This document shows, piece by piece, positions 8,521-17,529 of a DNA stretch of 43,254 bases. A program made the position numbers and the translations under genes. Source of the stretch: Nocardioides sp. (lineage in GTDB: Bacteria > Actinomycetota > Actinomycetes > Propionibacteriales > Nocardioidaceae). The DNA lies in the NCBI GenBank assembly GCA_025965335.1, contig JAOPXC010000265.1:1-43254 (forward strand), written 5' to 3'. The first letter of the stretch is position 1. Each line of letters starts with the position of its first letter. The notes under the pieces were generated by a model that made no database searches, was not told the origin of the DNA, and saw only the letters and a program-made list of their open reading frames with translations.

Positions 8521-8590
8521 TGGCCGTAAATGAAAATGTGAAGGATGCTTGATCCGGTGGCGCGACGCTCAGATGAAGATCGGAGGCACC

Positions 8591-8836
8591 GTGACAAGTC
8601 AGTACCCCGGCGGCCCCGGACAGCCGCAGCAGGCTCCGACGACGGCGGTCATCCCGCGGTGGTTGGTCTGGGCCCTCGTGTGCGCTGGCCTGGCAATCGT
8701 TGGGCTCTTGGCCCTGGTAGTCCTACTCCTCACCAGATCCTCGGACAACGAGGCCGGAGCTCCGGGCGGCACCAGCCCCGAGCCGACCACGTTCAGCGCC
8801 GGCGGCGGGGCGTCCGGCGACCACGCTCAGGTGTGA
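8591..8836 (+). CDS. Small membrane protein, single transmembrane helix
   Basis: An 81-aa protein starting at GTG 8591, with GGAG five bases upstream; in-frame ATGs at 8549 and 8573 are less well placed. It has a Gln/Pro/Gly-rich N-terminus (SQYPGGPGQPQQAP), one strong hydrophobic helix (WLVWALVCAGLAIVGLLALV, about residues 21-45) and a Ser/Gly/Thr-rich tail of about 30 residues that would lie outside. This layout is common among actinobacterial 'DUF' membrane peptides. Function not recognised. Confidence 0.55.
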   Translation: MTSQYPGGPGQPQQAPTTAVIPRWLVWALVCAGLAIVGLLALVVLLLTRSSDNEAGAPGGTSPEPTTFSAGGGASGDHAQV

Positions 8837-8854
8837 GGACTTCCGGGCCGGGGC

Positions 8855-8998
8855 TCACCTGAACCAGACGTGATCGCAGCCTGTGCAGGCGAATTCCTGC
8901 ACGGCCACGCCTTCGCTGAATTCGACGTTCCGCAGCTCCCACAGGTGTTCGTGGGCTGGGTGCTCGGGCAGGAGGGGCACCGGCGGCTGTGTCGTCAC
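8855..8998 (-). CDS. 47-aa putative zinc-binding (CxxC) protein
   Basis: Too short for routine gene calling. It opens at GTG 8998 with GGAG and a five-base spacer upstream, and reads VTTQPPVPLLPEHPAHEHLW, then an acidic stretch, then FACTGCDHVWF before a TGA. C38 and C41 form one CxxC knuckle; with nearby histidines (H17, H43) they could bind zinc. I recall similar short 'LRxVEF..F.C..C' proteins in actinomycetes, none with a known role. It ends 19 bases from the end of the convergent small membrane protein gene. Confidence 0.55.
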   Translation of the reverse strand: MTTQPPVPLLPEHPAHEHLWELRNVEFSEGVAVQEFACTGCDHVWFR

Positions 8999-9086
8999 GG
9001 CTGCTCCAATTCCCCGTGACGGCGTTGGGCAAACGACGCGATCTCAACCGCCCGGCCAGAGCGGGTGACGTGCATCGGGTCGCAGC

Positions 9087-12000
9087 TCAACCGTTCGGGC
9101 AGGTGGATTGGTAGGGCTGTCCCCCGAAGTTGTCCCGCCACTCCTCCTCGGTCAGGTCCCGCCCCACCGCACGGCAGGCGAACTGGACGGCCCGCGCCGA
9201 CGTCGGATTCCAGACGTAGACGGCTGCGTCCTGTCCCCACGGGGCGACGAGCAGCGTGTGTCCGTCGGGCCGGAACTCGGCGGACACGAGCCCCGGAACC
9301 GGGATGGTGATCCGGGCAACCTGAGCGGCGGTGTCGGTGTCCCAGAGCACGACCGAACCGTCGCCCGCTGCGGTGACCAGTCGCGACCCGTCCGGGGAGA
9401 ACGCGGCCCAGAACGCGCCGTCGCTGTGTGCGATGACGGTCGGCCCGACCGGCTGGCCGGTGGCCAGGTCGATGATCTCGACCTCGCCGTGGGCGCCAGT
9501 GGCGACGGCGTGCTGGCCGTCCGGAGAGTAGGCCGCCCAGTTCCCGGCATCGAGATCCAGGGGGCCCTCGTTGACCACCGTGCCCTTGTCGAGGTCCACC
9601 AGCGCCCATCGGCGGGCCGGCACATTCCAGAATTCGGGAAGATCCGGGCCGCCCGTCAACACGAACGCCGTGCGATTGTCCGGTCCCGCCGACACTGCAA
9701 GAACCGGTACGCCGAGATCGACCGGGCGCCCGACCCGCTTCATTGTGTCCGCGTCCAACATGGTGATCCGTCCCTCCTGCTCGGCGGCCACGACCATCGA
9801 CTCGTCGGGCGTGTGGTCGACGTCCACTACGTGGTCGCCGAGCGGATGCGATGTCGAGAGCACCGCACCCGTGCGCCCGTCGAACGCCCGGATCGTTCCG
9901 CCGTCTGCTCGGATGAAGGTGGTGGTGCTCGGCCTCCAACTCCCCCCACCCCAGTGCCACCCGGAGTACGCCTCTCTGACCAGGTGCGTCTGACGTCGGG
10001 CCACGTCGAGGAGCAGGTACGCGTTCGCCAGCTTGGCCGAGAGGAAGCCGCACGGCAGATACATGACGAACTGCCCTCCGGACGACGGGGTGGTGAAACA
10101 TGAACCGCCGCTCGCCTTCGTTGCCCAGGGCAACCCCGGCACGGGGATGCGGCGCAGGTATCGCCGGCCGCCATCGACATTCCATTGGCGGAGCGCATGG
10201 TCGGGACCAGCACTGAAGACGGTCTGGCCGGACGGATCCATGGCGACGGCTCGTTCTGACCCACCGGTGAGCGCTAGATCGGCGAGCTGCTCGCCGGAGT
10301 CGGAGTCCCAGACCTGGGTTTGTCGCGGGCTGCCGTAGTCGGTGGTCAGCACCCGTTCACCGTTCGCGCTGAACCGCACGTCGCTGACGACGACGCCACC
10401 AGCTACCGAGTGCAGGACGCGCCCCGTGCCTGAGTCGAGGACAACCGCGCCCCCGGGAGGGCCGTTCTCGGGGATGCCTCGCCCGAACGCGAGTTTGCGG
10501 CCATCTGGACTCACCTCGAGCCCACCGGCGTTGAAGTTGATCTCGTTCGGGAAGAACGTCGTCTCGGTTCCCGTCCGCATGTTGTGGACCACCCGGGACG
10601 GCAGTGTGTACAGCAAGCCGCCATCTGGGCTCAGGGCCACCGAGACCCACCCCACGTCGTTCGACAGAGGGACGATCCGGGGTTGGCCCGGGCGCCTCAG
10701 CCGCCACACTGCCGCCCGGGTGGCGACGGTCTCGCGAGAGTCGCCACGAGTCACGATCTTCTGGATCGCGACGGCCACGGACTCGCCGTCCTCGCTGAAG
10801 TACAGGTCGCTGGCCTTCCAGCGGCCCGACGGGAGACCACCGAGCTGGGTCGGCAGCACCTCCAGAGTCCGTGCATCGAGGAGCTCGACCGGGGCACCGG
10901 AGAATGGTGTCCTGCCGACGGCAAGGACACGGCCGTCGGGACTGAACTGGAGTGCCCGCGCATCGTCGTTCTCGCGCCGAGCGGGGCCCTCTTGGCGCGT
11001 CAGGAACTCACCGGAGGCGACATTCACGAGACGCACCGCATGCGTCGTGTCCACCGTCGCGACCCGATTGCCGTCAGGACTGACATCGATCGCCATCACC
11101 TCGTTGCCCGGCAGGGGGGTCGACTCGATGAGGGCCGGACGCTTGGCCAGGACACCCATCAGGCTGCTCAACGAGGCCGGAGAGTCCTCCAGCTTCACCG
11201 CCGCCAGGGCGAGCAACAGTGACGTGTCGACGTCGTCGACGACGGCGGCGCGCGCGCCGGCCTGCCGGACCTGGGCGGTCAAGGCTTGCTGCTTCGCGGC
11301 GGCCTCGGCTGTGAGGGCGGCGGTGGCGTTGTCGCTGGCGTGTTTCGACTGGACGGCCGCGAGACCGCCGGCGGCGAGCGCCAGCACCAGCAGCACGACC
11401 GCACCGGTGAGGACCAGGCGCAGCCGCCGGATGAGTCGGGTCTGCGCTCGCTCCCGTTCGACCGCGCTCTGTTCCTCGGCCTCGGCGTTGCTCCGGGCCG
11501 CCTCGAGGAACTCTCGTTCGGCGTCGGTGAGCGTGGACCTGGTCCGGCCCTGCCAGTCCAGGGTCCTGGCCAGCCGGACGCCCCGGTAGAGCTCGCTCTC
11601 GGGACGCCCGAGGGAGTCCCAGGCATCGGCCGCGGCGGACAGGTGGTGCAGCATCCGCTGGCCCTCGACGTCGTCGTCGAGCCACCCCTGGAGCCTGGGC
11701 CAGGCGCGGGCGAGTGCCTCGTGGGTGATCTCCAGGACGCCGTCGTCGCTGGTGACGAGCCGCGCCCCGACGAGCATCTCGATGAGCCGGTCCCGCTCGA
11801 CGTCGGTGGCCACCAGCCGCCGCGGGACCCGGCTGCGGACAGGCTCTCCCTGCAGGCCGGGTGAGACCAGGCGCAGGACGAGGTCGCGCAGCAGGTGTCT
11901 GCGGTCCGTGTCGATCTGGGCGTAGAGGCGTTCGGCCGACTGGGCCACGGCACCGTAGATGCCGCCCGAGGCTCGATAGCCCGCCACGGTCAGCGTGTTG

Positions 12001-13394
12001 CCCTCGCGCCGCTTCCAGGTCTCGAGGAGTGCGTGCGAGAGCAGCGGCAAGGCTCCTGGGTCGTCCCTGACCTCGCGGACCAGCAGGTCGACCAGGCCGG
12101 GCTCGATGACCAGCCCGGACCGCCTGGCCGGGGCTTCGACCGCGTCCCGCAGCCCTTCCTCGCTCAACCCTCCGACCAGGTAGAGGCCCTGTTCCACGAG
12201 CCGGGCGAACCCAGCATGGGTCACCAGGTCGGCGAGATGGTCCGCGCGCAGCGCGAGGACGACGATGCGCGACGCTGCTTCCGTGGTCAGTGCCCGGACG
12301 AACTCCTGCTGCTCGGCGGGGTCGTCGCAGAGCGAGAAGACCTCCTCGAACTGGTCGACGAAGAGCACCGTGGCCGGGGATGCTCCCGCCAGTTCCGTCA
12401 GGGCTTCCATGGGGTGAGGACCAGGCGTGAGCACGACGCACGGCTGACCCCGGCTGCGCAGTGCGGCGGCCACCCCGGCGCGCAGGATCGACGACTTCCC
12501 CGACCCGGACGGTCCGACCAGCGTCAGGACCGGCGTACGGCGAAGGATCTCCAGACACCCGTCCACGTCATCCTGACGGCCGAAGAACCGGTCGGCGTCG
12601 TCGATCTCGTAGGCCTTCAGCCCCTGCCAGGGGCAGGTTCCGTGGGACGCCGCGATGGTCCCCCGGACGAGCAACGAGGCATCTTGTCGCAGGATCGCCT
12701 GCTCCAACGCTGTGACGTCGGGCCCCGGGTCGATACCGAGCTGCTGGACGAGCATGGACCTGAGCTGGTGAATGGTCCGCAGCGCCTCAGCCTGCTGGCC
12801 GGCCTGGTACTGCGCATGGGCCTGCAGAGTCCAGCGACGCTCCCGCAGTGGCGCGGCCCGCACCATCGCCTGGCACTCCGCCAGTACTTCACGATGCCGG
12901 CCCACGCGCAGATGTGCGTCCACGCGCAGCTCCTCAGCCTCCAGGCGCAGCTCGCCGAGCCGCCTCGCCTCCTCGACCGCCGGTGCCCAATTCTCCAGAT
13001 CCGCGAATGGCTGGCCCGTCCAGAGCGTCAACGCTTCCGTGAGCTGGTAGGCCGCGCGGTCGTCCTCGCCCAGGGACAGCAGCTCCCGCGCCCGGACGAC
13101 CATTCGCTCGAACCGCTGGGCGTCGACCTGGTCGGGGGGAACGGTCAGCAGGTAGCCGTGTGAGCACGTCTCGATGGCCTCCGGCCCGAGCTCCTTGCGC
13201 AACCGGACGATGCAGCCCTGCAGGACCTTCGCGGCCGATGCGGGCGGTTGGTCTGCCCAGAGGGCGTCGGCCAGCTGGTCGGCGCTCACCGGATGGCCCG
13301 GACGCGTAGCCAAGGTCTCGAGAACAACACGGTCCCGCCGACTGAGCCGTCCCGAGCCATCAATGGTCAACGGACCGAGGACTGTGATGCCCAT
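9087..13394 (-). CDS. SARP-family regulator with STAND-type ATPase, membrane segment and WD40 repeats
   Basis: Very large AfsR-related regulator of about 1435 aa. Order: winged-helix DNA-binding domain (about 1-85, MGITVLGPLTIDGSGRLS), bacterial transcriptional activation domain (about 90-240), P-loop ATPase with Walker A GPSGSGKSS (294-302) and Walker B VLFVDQFEE (343-351), a transmembrane helix (LVLTGAVVLLVLALAAGGLA, about 658-683), then about 700 residues of WD40-like repeats carrying signatures such as AFSPDGSRLVTAAGDGSVVL. The frame extends to 13520, but ATG 13394 begins the domain; the GGAGG is very close to it. The DNA-binding half would be cytoplasmic and the propeller probably external, which suggests a one-component membrane sensor-regulator. 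It is divergent from a secreted-peptide gene. Confidence 0.9.
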   Translation of the reverse strand: MGITVLGPLTIDGSGRLSRRDRVVLETLATRPGHPVSADQLADALWADQPPASAAKVLQGCIVRLRKELGPEAIETCSHGYLLTVPPDQVDAQRFERMVVRARELLSLGEDDRAAYQLTEALTLWTGQPFADLENWAPAVEEARRLGELRLEAEELRVDAHLRVGRHREVLAECQAMVRAAPLRERRWTLQAHAQYQAGQQAEALRTIHQLRSMLVQQLGIDPGPDVTALEQAILRQDASLLVRGTIAASHGTCPWQGLKAYEIDDADRFFGRQDDVDGCLEILRRTPVLTLVGPSGSGKSSILRAGVAAALRSRGQPCVVLTPGPHPMEALTELAGASPATVLFVDQFEEVFSLCDDPAEQQEFVRALTTEAASRIVVLALRADHLADLVTHAGFARLVEQGLYLVGGLSEEGLRDAVEAPARRSGLVIEPGLVDLLVREVRDDPGALPLLSHALLETWKRREGNTLTVAGYRASGGIYGAVAQSAERLYAQIDTDRRHLLRDLVLRLVSPGLQGEPVRSRVPRRLVATDVERDRLIEMLVGARLVTSDDGVLEITHEALARAWPRLQGWLDDDVEGQRMLHHLSAAADAWDSLGRPESELYRGVRLARTLDWQGRTRSTLTDAEREFLEAARSNAEAEEQSAVERERAQTRLIRRLRLVLTGAVVLLVLALAAGGLAAVQSKHASDNATAALTAEAAAKQQALTAQVRQAGARAAVVDDVDTSLLLALAAVKLEDSPASLSSLMGVLAKRPALIESTPLPGNEVMAIDVSPDGNRVATVDTTHAVRLVNVASGEFLTRQEGPARRENDDARALQFSPDGRVLAVGRTPFSGAPVELLDARTLEVLPTQLGGLPSGRWKASDLYFSEDGESVAVAIQKIVTRGDSRETVATRAAVWRLRRPGQPRIVPLSNDVGWVSVALSPDGGLLYTLPSRVVHNMRTGTETTFFPNEINFNAGGLEVSPDGRKLAFGRGIPENGPPGGAVVLDSGTGRVLHSVAGGVVVSDVRFSANGERVLTTDYGSPRQTQVWDSDSGEQLADLALTGGSERAVAMDPSGQTVFSAGPDHALRQWNVDGGRRYLRRIPVPGLPWATKASGGSCFTTPSSGGQFVMYLPCGFLSAKLANAYLLLDVARRQTHLVREAYSGWHWGGGSWRPSTTTFIRADGGTIRAFDGRTGAVLSTSHPLGDHVVDVDHTPDESMVVAAEQEGRITMLDADTMKRVGRPVDLGVPVLAVSAGPDNRTAFVLTGGPDLPEFWNVPARRWALVDLDKGTVVNEGPLDLDAGNWAAYSPDGQHAVATGAHGEVEIIDLATGQPVGPTVIAHSDGAFWAAFSPDGSRLVTAAGDGSVVLWDTDTAAQVARITIPVPGLVSAEFRPDGHTLLVAPWGQDAAVYVWNPTSARAVQFACRAVGRDLTEEEWRDNFGGQPYQSTCPNG

Positions 13395-13433
13395 GCCTCC
13401 ACAGTCGACCCGGGCGCGCCGACCGTCAACGGA

Positions 13434-13464
13434 GGCGATACCCGGGCGATACCAGCGCGACACC
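13434..13464. promoter_or_regulatory. Three direct repeats at 11-bp spacing, candidate SARP operator
   Basis: GGCGATACC occurs at 13434-13442 and 13445-13453, and CGCGACACC (7 of 9 matching) at 13456-13464, each exactly 11 bp apart, in the 154-bp gap between the SARP gene and the divergent peptide gene. SARP regulators such as AfsR and ActII-ORF4 are known to bind heptameric direct repeats at about one helical turn. An inverted repeat CCGGTC/GACCGG follows at 13485-13503. Confidence 0.6.
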
Positions 13465-13548
13465 GTTCCGGCGCGGGTCCGGTACCGGTCGGTGACAGAC
13501 CGGAAGCAGCACCGAGGCAATCGGCCTCGTCGACCAGGGAGCTACATC

Positions 13549-13863
13549 ATGAACCGCTATTCACTCTCATCCGACTCCCCCCGGTGGTGGTGGGCCCCGG
13601 GCGCAGCAGCCGCGGCCGCCACCACCGCGATAGCCGCATTGGTGGTGGCGCCGGTCACCGCCGCCCCGTCGGCGCCCATCCCGGCTGGCCCGGAACCCGC
13701 CTGGCCGGCGTCCGGGTCCACACCATCGACCGATCGGCCGTGCTTCATGGTGCGGCCGCACTGGAACAACGCCCTCGACGGACCTCAGCCAGTTTGCCCC
13801 TTGGACGACGCCGTGGCCGACCCCGAGGGCGTGGTCCGGGTCGGGGTGGACTACCTGCCGTAG
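13549..13863 (+). CDS. Small secreted protein divergent from the SARP regulator
   Basis: A 104-aa protein starting at ATG 13549 with AGGGAG upstream. The N-terminus SPRWWWAPGAAAAAATTAIA followed by LVVAPVTAAPSA is a good Sec signal with cleavage expected after VTAA (near residue 39). The predicted mature part, about 65 residues, is Pro-rich, has two cysteines (RPCFMVRP and QPVCPLDD) that could form one disulfide, and an acidic end. No family recognised. Its position opposite a membrane-anchored SARP with 11-bp repeats between them suggests it is a target of, or signal to, that regulator. Confidence 0.68.
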   Translation: MNRYSLSSDSPRWWWAPGAAAAAATTAIAALVVAPVTAAPSAPIPAGPEPAWPASGSTPSTDRPCFMVRPHWNNALDGPQPVCPLDDAVADPEGVVRVGVDYLP

Positions 13864-13961
13864 GGCGTGTCCGCCAATTCTCGACCGCGGCGCGCAGCAG
13901 GCCAGGGAGTTGGGAGAGACCCGCCCTAGGTGTTCAAGGCTCCTCGTGGGGATCCGCCCCG

Positions 13962-15353
13962 TCAGTGGTGGAAGCCGGAGGGACCGCTGGCCGTACCCGA
14001 GCCCGTGTAGGTGTTCAACTGCTCGACCGCGGCGCGGAGGTGCTCCAGGAAGGTCTCGGCCAGGTCGTGACCGAAGCCGTTGCGGCAGACGACCCGCACG
14101 ACGGCAAGGTCCTGGCGGTCCGCGGGGAAGGTGTAGGCAGGCACCTGCCAGCCCCGTTCGCGCAGCGTCCGCGAGAGCGCAAAGACATCCCAGCCGTCGA
14201 CCTGGTCGGTCGTGGTGAACGCGAAGACGGGCAGCTGGTCACCGCACGAGATCAGCCTGAACTCGGGCATCTCCGCTATCCGGCCGGACATGAAGGTGGC
14301 AACGTCGCGAGAGGCCTGCTGCACGGCACGGAAGCCGGCACGGCCCAGTCGGAAGAACGTGTAGTACTGCGCGACAACCTCGGCGCCGGGCCGCGAGAAG
14401 TTCAACGCGAAGGTCGGCATGTCTCCGCCCAGGTAGTCGACGCTGAAGATCAGCTCGCGGGGCAGCGCGTCGGGGTCCCGCCACAGCACCCAGCCCACAC
14501 CCGGGTAGACCAGGCCGTACTTGTGGCCGGAGGTGTTGACCGAGGCCACTCGGGGCAGTCGGAAGTCCCAGACGAGGTCGGGGTCGAGGAACGGCGCGAT
14601 CATCGCGCCGGAGGCGCCGTCGACGTGGATCGGGACGTCGGGCCCGTCGAGGGCGAGCTGGTCGAGCGCGGCCGCGATCTCGGCCACCGGCTCGTAGCTG
14701 CCGTCGAACGTCGAGCCGAGGATTGCCACCACGCCGATGGTGTCCTCATCACACAGCGCGACGGCTTGCTCGGCATCGAGGTGGAAGCGCTCTCCGCTCA
14801 TCGGCACGATCCGCGGCTCCACGTCCCAGTAGCGGCAGAACTTCTCCCAGCACACCTGGACGTTCGCGCCCATCACCAGGTTCGGCTGCCGAGTGGGGTC
14901 GGAGACGCGCGCCGCCCAGCGTCGCTTCAGCGCCAGTCCAGCGAGCATGCAGGCCTCGCTGGACCCCGTGGTCGAGCACCCGGTGGCCTGCTCGGGTTCC
15001 GGGGCGTGCCAGAGGTCCGCGAGCATCGCGACACAACGGCGCTCCAGCTCGGCGGTCTGCGGGTACTCGTCCTTGTCGATGATGTTCTTGTCCACACAGT
15101 CGGCCATCAGCTGCCGGGCCTGTGGCTCCATCCACGTCGTGACGAAAGTGGCGAGGTTCAGCCGGGCACTGCCGTCGAGCAGCAGCTCGTCGTGGATCAG
15201 CTGATAGGCGACGTCCGCGGGAACCGGCCCCGCGGCGAGTCGACTCTTCGGCGGCTCCAGTCGTTCACCCAGTGCCGGGTTCGCGTCGGTGACGAACGGG
15301 TTCGAGCTGCGACGCTCGGACGGAGCGGACCGCGAACCGTGGTGAAGGGCCAT
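13962..15353 (-). CDS. gadB: Glutamate decarboxylase (PLP-dependent)
   Basis: Converts L-glutamate to GABA and CO2 with proton consumption; often part of acid or stress response. It is 463 aa, matching GadB length. The PLP lysine is K278 in NTSGHKYGLVYPGVGW, and the substrate-site region CSTTGSSEACMLAGLALKRR is intact. The frame continues upstream to 15641, but the family start SRSAPSERRSSNPFVTDANP fits ATG 15353 (GTG 15362 is also in frame). There is no Shine-Dalgarno sequence before either, so leaderless translation is likely. An inverted repeat covers the start codon (15351-15366). No partner antiporter gene is seen in the window. Confidence 0.95.
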   Translation of the reverse strand: MALHHGSRSAPSERRSSNPFVTDANPALGERLEPPKSRLAAGPVPADVAYQLIHDELLLDGSARLNLATFVTTWMEPQARQLMADCVDKNIIDKDEYPQTAELERRCVAMLADLWHAPEPEQATGCSTTGSSEACMLAGLALKRRWAARVSDPTRQPNLVMGANVQVCWEKFCRYWDVEPRIVPMSGERFHLDAEQAVALCDEDTIGVVAILGSTFDGSYEPVAEIAAALDQLALDGPDVPIHVDGASGAMIAPFLDPDLVWDFRLPRVASVNTSGHKYGLVYPGVGWVLWRDPDALPRELIFSVDYLGGDMPTFALNFSRPGAEVVAQYYTFFRLGRAGFRAVQQASRDVATFMSGRIAEMPEFRLISCGDQLPVFAFTTTDQVDGWDVFALSRTLRERGWQVPAYTFPADRQDLAVVRVVCRNGFGHDLAETFLEHLRAAVEQLNTYTGSGTASGPSGFHH

Positions 15354-15366
15354 AGTGACCACTATG
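15351..15366. promoter_or_regulatory. Inverted repeat over the gadB start, candidate operator
   Basis: CATAGTG-AC-CACTATG is a perfect 7-bp inverted repeat with a 2-bp centre. Its left arm contains the gadB start codon (minus strand), and it lies 51 bp before the divergent amidotransferase start. The size and symmetry suit a homodimeric repressor (GntR, TetR or MarR type), and the position would allow one protein to control both genes. No regulator gene is adjacent. Confidence 0.5.
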
Positions 15367-15417
15367 CCGGTGCCGCTGGGACCGGCGCCTGGGCAAGCAG
15401 GAGGAGGATCCCCGGCC

Positions 15418-16296
15418 ATGTGCCGTCTGTTCGGGTTGCACGCCGGGCCCACACCGGTGCTGGCTACATTCTGGCTCGTCGACGCCCCGGACAGCCTCGC
15501 CCGACAGAGCCGTCGCAATCCTGACGGCGCTGGGATCGGGACGTTCGACGTCACAGGTTTGCCTGTCGTGGACAAGCAACCGCTTGCCGCTTGGCAGGAC
15601 CCCGAGTTCGCGTCAGCTGCCCGCGAGCTGCGCAGCCCCACGTTCCTGGCGCACGTCCGCTACGCCAGCACCGGGAACCTGTCGGAGCGCAACACCCACC
15701 CGTTCGTGCAGGACGGCCGGTTGTTCGCGCACAACGGAGTCGTGCAGGGGCTGGACGAGCTCGACGCCCGGCTCGAGACACTCGGGGCCGCGCGCCTCGT
15801 GCGCGGTGAGACCGACAGCGAACGAGTCTTCGCGTTGATCACGACAGAGACGGCACGACACGACGGAGATGTGACCGAGGGCCTCAAGGCGGCCGTCGCC
15901 TGGATCAGCGACCACCTACCGGTCTACTCCCTGAACCTCCTCCTCACCACGGCCGGTGACCTGTGGGCCCTTCGCTACCCGGAGACCCACGGCCTCTATG
16001 TCCTCACCCGGCCGTCCGGCGGCGGCCCCACCGATGCGCTGGACGCCAGGACCTCCCGAATCCACGCACGGTCCGAGCACCTCGCCGTCCGTGCGTCCGT
16101 GATCATCGCCAGCGAACCGATGGACGCCGACCCCGGTTGGCGCCTCCTCGAACCGGGTGAGCTCCTGCACGTCGCCTCCGATCTCGCCGTCGCGACCGGC
16201 AGACCCTTCCCCGAACCTCCCCGCCGGCTCCTCACCCGCGCCGACCTCGACCCGGCGACGGAGGCCTCACAACACCCGGACCCACCGTCGCGATAG
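15418..16296 (+). CDS. Class II glutamine amidotransferase
   Basis: N-terminal-nucleophile amidotransferase domain protein of 292 aa; hydrolyses glutamine to glutamate and ammonia for an acceptor reaction. AGGAGG precedes ATG 15418, which places Cys2 (MCRLFGLHAG) as the nucleophile after Met removal. The glutamine-binding and oxyanion elements LAHVRYASTGNLSERNTHPF (R81) and LFAHNGVVQ (N106, G107) are present. It is close to YafJ-type stand-alone proteins rather than GlmS or PurF, because no synthase domain follows. The acceptor is unknown. It is divergent from glutamate decarboxylase, so glutamate it releases could feed GABA formation (inference). Confidence 0.88.
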   Translation: MCRLFGLHAGPTPVLATFWLVDAPDSLARQSRRNPDGAGIGTFDVTGLPVVDKQPLAAWQDPEFASAARELRSPTFLAHVRYASTGNLSERNTHPFVQDGRLFAHNGVVQGLDELDARLETLGAARLVRGETDSERVFALITTETARHDGDVTEGLKAAVAWISDHLPVYSLNLLLTTAGDLWALRYPETHGLYVLTRPSGGGPTDALDARTSRIHARSEHLAVRASVIIASEPMDADPGWRLLEPGELLHVASDLAVATGRPFPEPPRRLLTRADLDPATEASQHPDPPSR

Positions 16297-16362
16297 TTCT
16301 CCGACGTCCAAACCGGAATCTTTGCCGCGAGTACACCCGGTCGCGGGCAAGTACTCCCCCAA

Positions 16363-17529
16363 TCACTGAGCCGGTGCGATCGGTCGCGGCCTCCGGGCGG
16401 GACCCGGGGACGTGGCGGTAGCAGCGTCGACCAGCCCCCAGCCGTAGAGCGCGTCATAGCCTGGTCTGCCGAGGTCACGCGCGCTCTGCTCCAGTCGCGT
16501 CTCGATCTCCTCGGGGGACGGGTCGGGGCCGATCACGGTGCTCGCGACCACGAGCGCGGCGGAGGCCGACACGTGCGGTGCCGCCATCGACGTACCCAGG
16601 TAACCGCTGACCTCGAATCGGCTCAGGTAGGGCCCCGACAGCGTGATCTGGTAGATCGGCTGGCCGTCCCGGCCCGGCCGGCACGTGGGATCGTTCGGGA
16701 GGTTGGCATCGCCGCCGCCGCCCGGCGCGACGAGGTCCAGGCCGGATCCGTGGTTGGAGTAGCTGGCGAGGCAGCCGTCATCGGTGGTCGCGCCGACCGC
16801 GAGGACGTGCGGACCCAGTGCTGGGTAGGTGACGGAACCCTCGCCCGCGTTGCCGGCGCCGGCCACCACGAGGCTGCCTCGTCGGTGTGCGTAGTCGAGA
16901 GCGTCGAGGAGTCCCCGGATCTGGCCGGCATCGACGCTCTCGTTGAAGTTGAGGCTGAGGTTGATCACCTTGGCGCCGTGGTCCACCGCGAAGCGCAGGC
17001 CCCGCTCGATCGTGTCCGCGTCTCCGGCGCCGTTCCGGTCAAGGACCCGCACCGGCATGATCGCCACGCCGTAGGCGAGGCCGGTGAGCCCGTAGGCGTT
17101 GTCGGTCTGTTCGGCGATCGTCGATGCGACGTGGGTGCCGTGGCCGTTCTGGTCATACGGGATGGTGTCGCCGTCGACGAAGTCGTAGCCGGCGACGAAT
17201 CGGCTTTGGCTGAGATCCGGTGAACCGGGTCGGGACGGGTCCTGGCCCGGGTAGGCGACTCCCGTGTCGAGCACGGCCACGACCACGCTGGCTCCGCCAG
17301 CAGCACCCGCCGCGATGAGGTTGCCCCACGCGTGCGGTGCGTCAACACCGTAGGGGCCGACGAAGTTCCACTGCAGTTGGGCCCATCCGGCGCGCACCCC
17401 GGCCGTGCCGGTGTCATCGGGCATGTACGGGGCGGCTGCCCGCGCATTGACGCCGGGTAGTCCGTTGAGCACCGCGGCCACTCCGGCGAGCAGCAGGAGG
17501 GCGGCCAGGAGGTTGGGTAGGTGTCTCAT
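16363..17529 (-). CDS. Secreted subtilisin-family serine protease (S8)
   Basis: Protease of 388 aa with signal peptide LPNLLAALLLLAGVAAVLNG. The catalytic triad is D88 (VVVAVLDTGVAYPG), H130 (QNGHGTHVAST) and S314 (GYLGTSMAAPHVSA), with oxyanion N227 (VVAGAGNAGEGS). The short segment between signal and catalytic core (about 30-75) is much shorter than a standard I9 propeptide. No C-terminal anchor is present, so it is probably released or held by partners. Its ATG overlaps the stop of the upstream oxidoreductase gene (ATGA), which indicates translational coupling and a joint role outside the membrane. Confidence 0.93.
   Translation of the reverse strand: MRHLPNLLAALLLLAGVAAVLNGLPGVNARAAAPYMPDDTGTAGVRAGWAQLQWNFVGPYGVDAPHAWGNLIAAGAAGGASVVVAVLDTGVAYPGQDPSRPGSPDLSQSRFVAGYDFVDGDTIPYDQNGHGTHVASTIAEQTDNAYGLTGLAYGVAIMPVRVLDRNGAGDADTIERGLRFAVDHGAKVINLSLNFNESVDAGQIRGLLDALDYAHRRGSLVVAGAGNAGEGSVTYPALGPHVLAVGATTDDGCLASYSNHGSGLDLVAPGGGGDANLPNDPTCRPGRDGQPIYQITLSGPYLSRFEVSGYLGTSMAAPHVSASAALVVASTVIGPDPSPEEIETRLEQSARDLGRPGYDALYGWGLVDAATATSPGPARRPRPIAPAQ

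Noticed and set aside
13248-15524. Plus-strand open frame of 758 codons
   Set aside because: Antisense to glutamate decarboxylase and the SARP N-terminus; the well-supported genes occupy the other frames.
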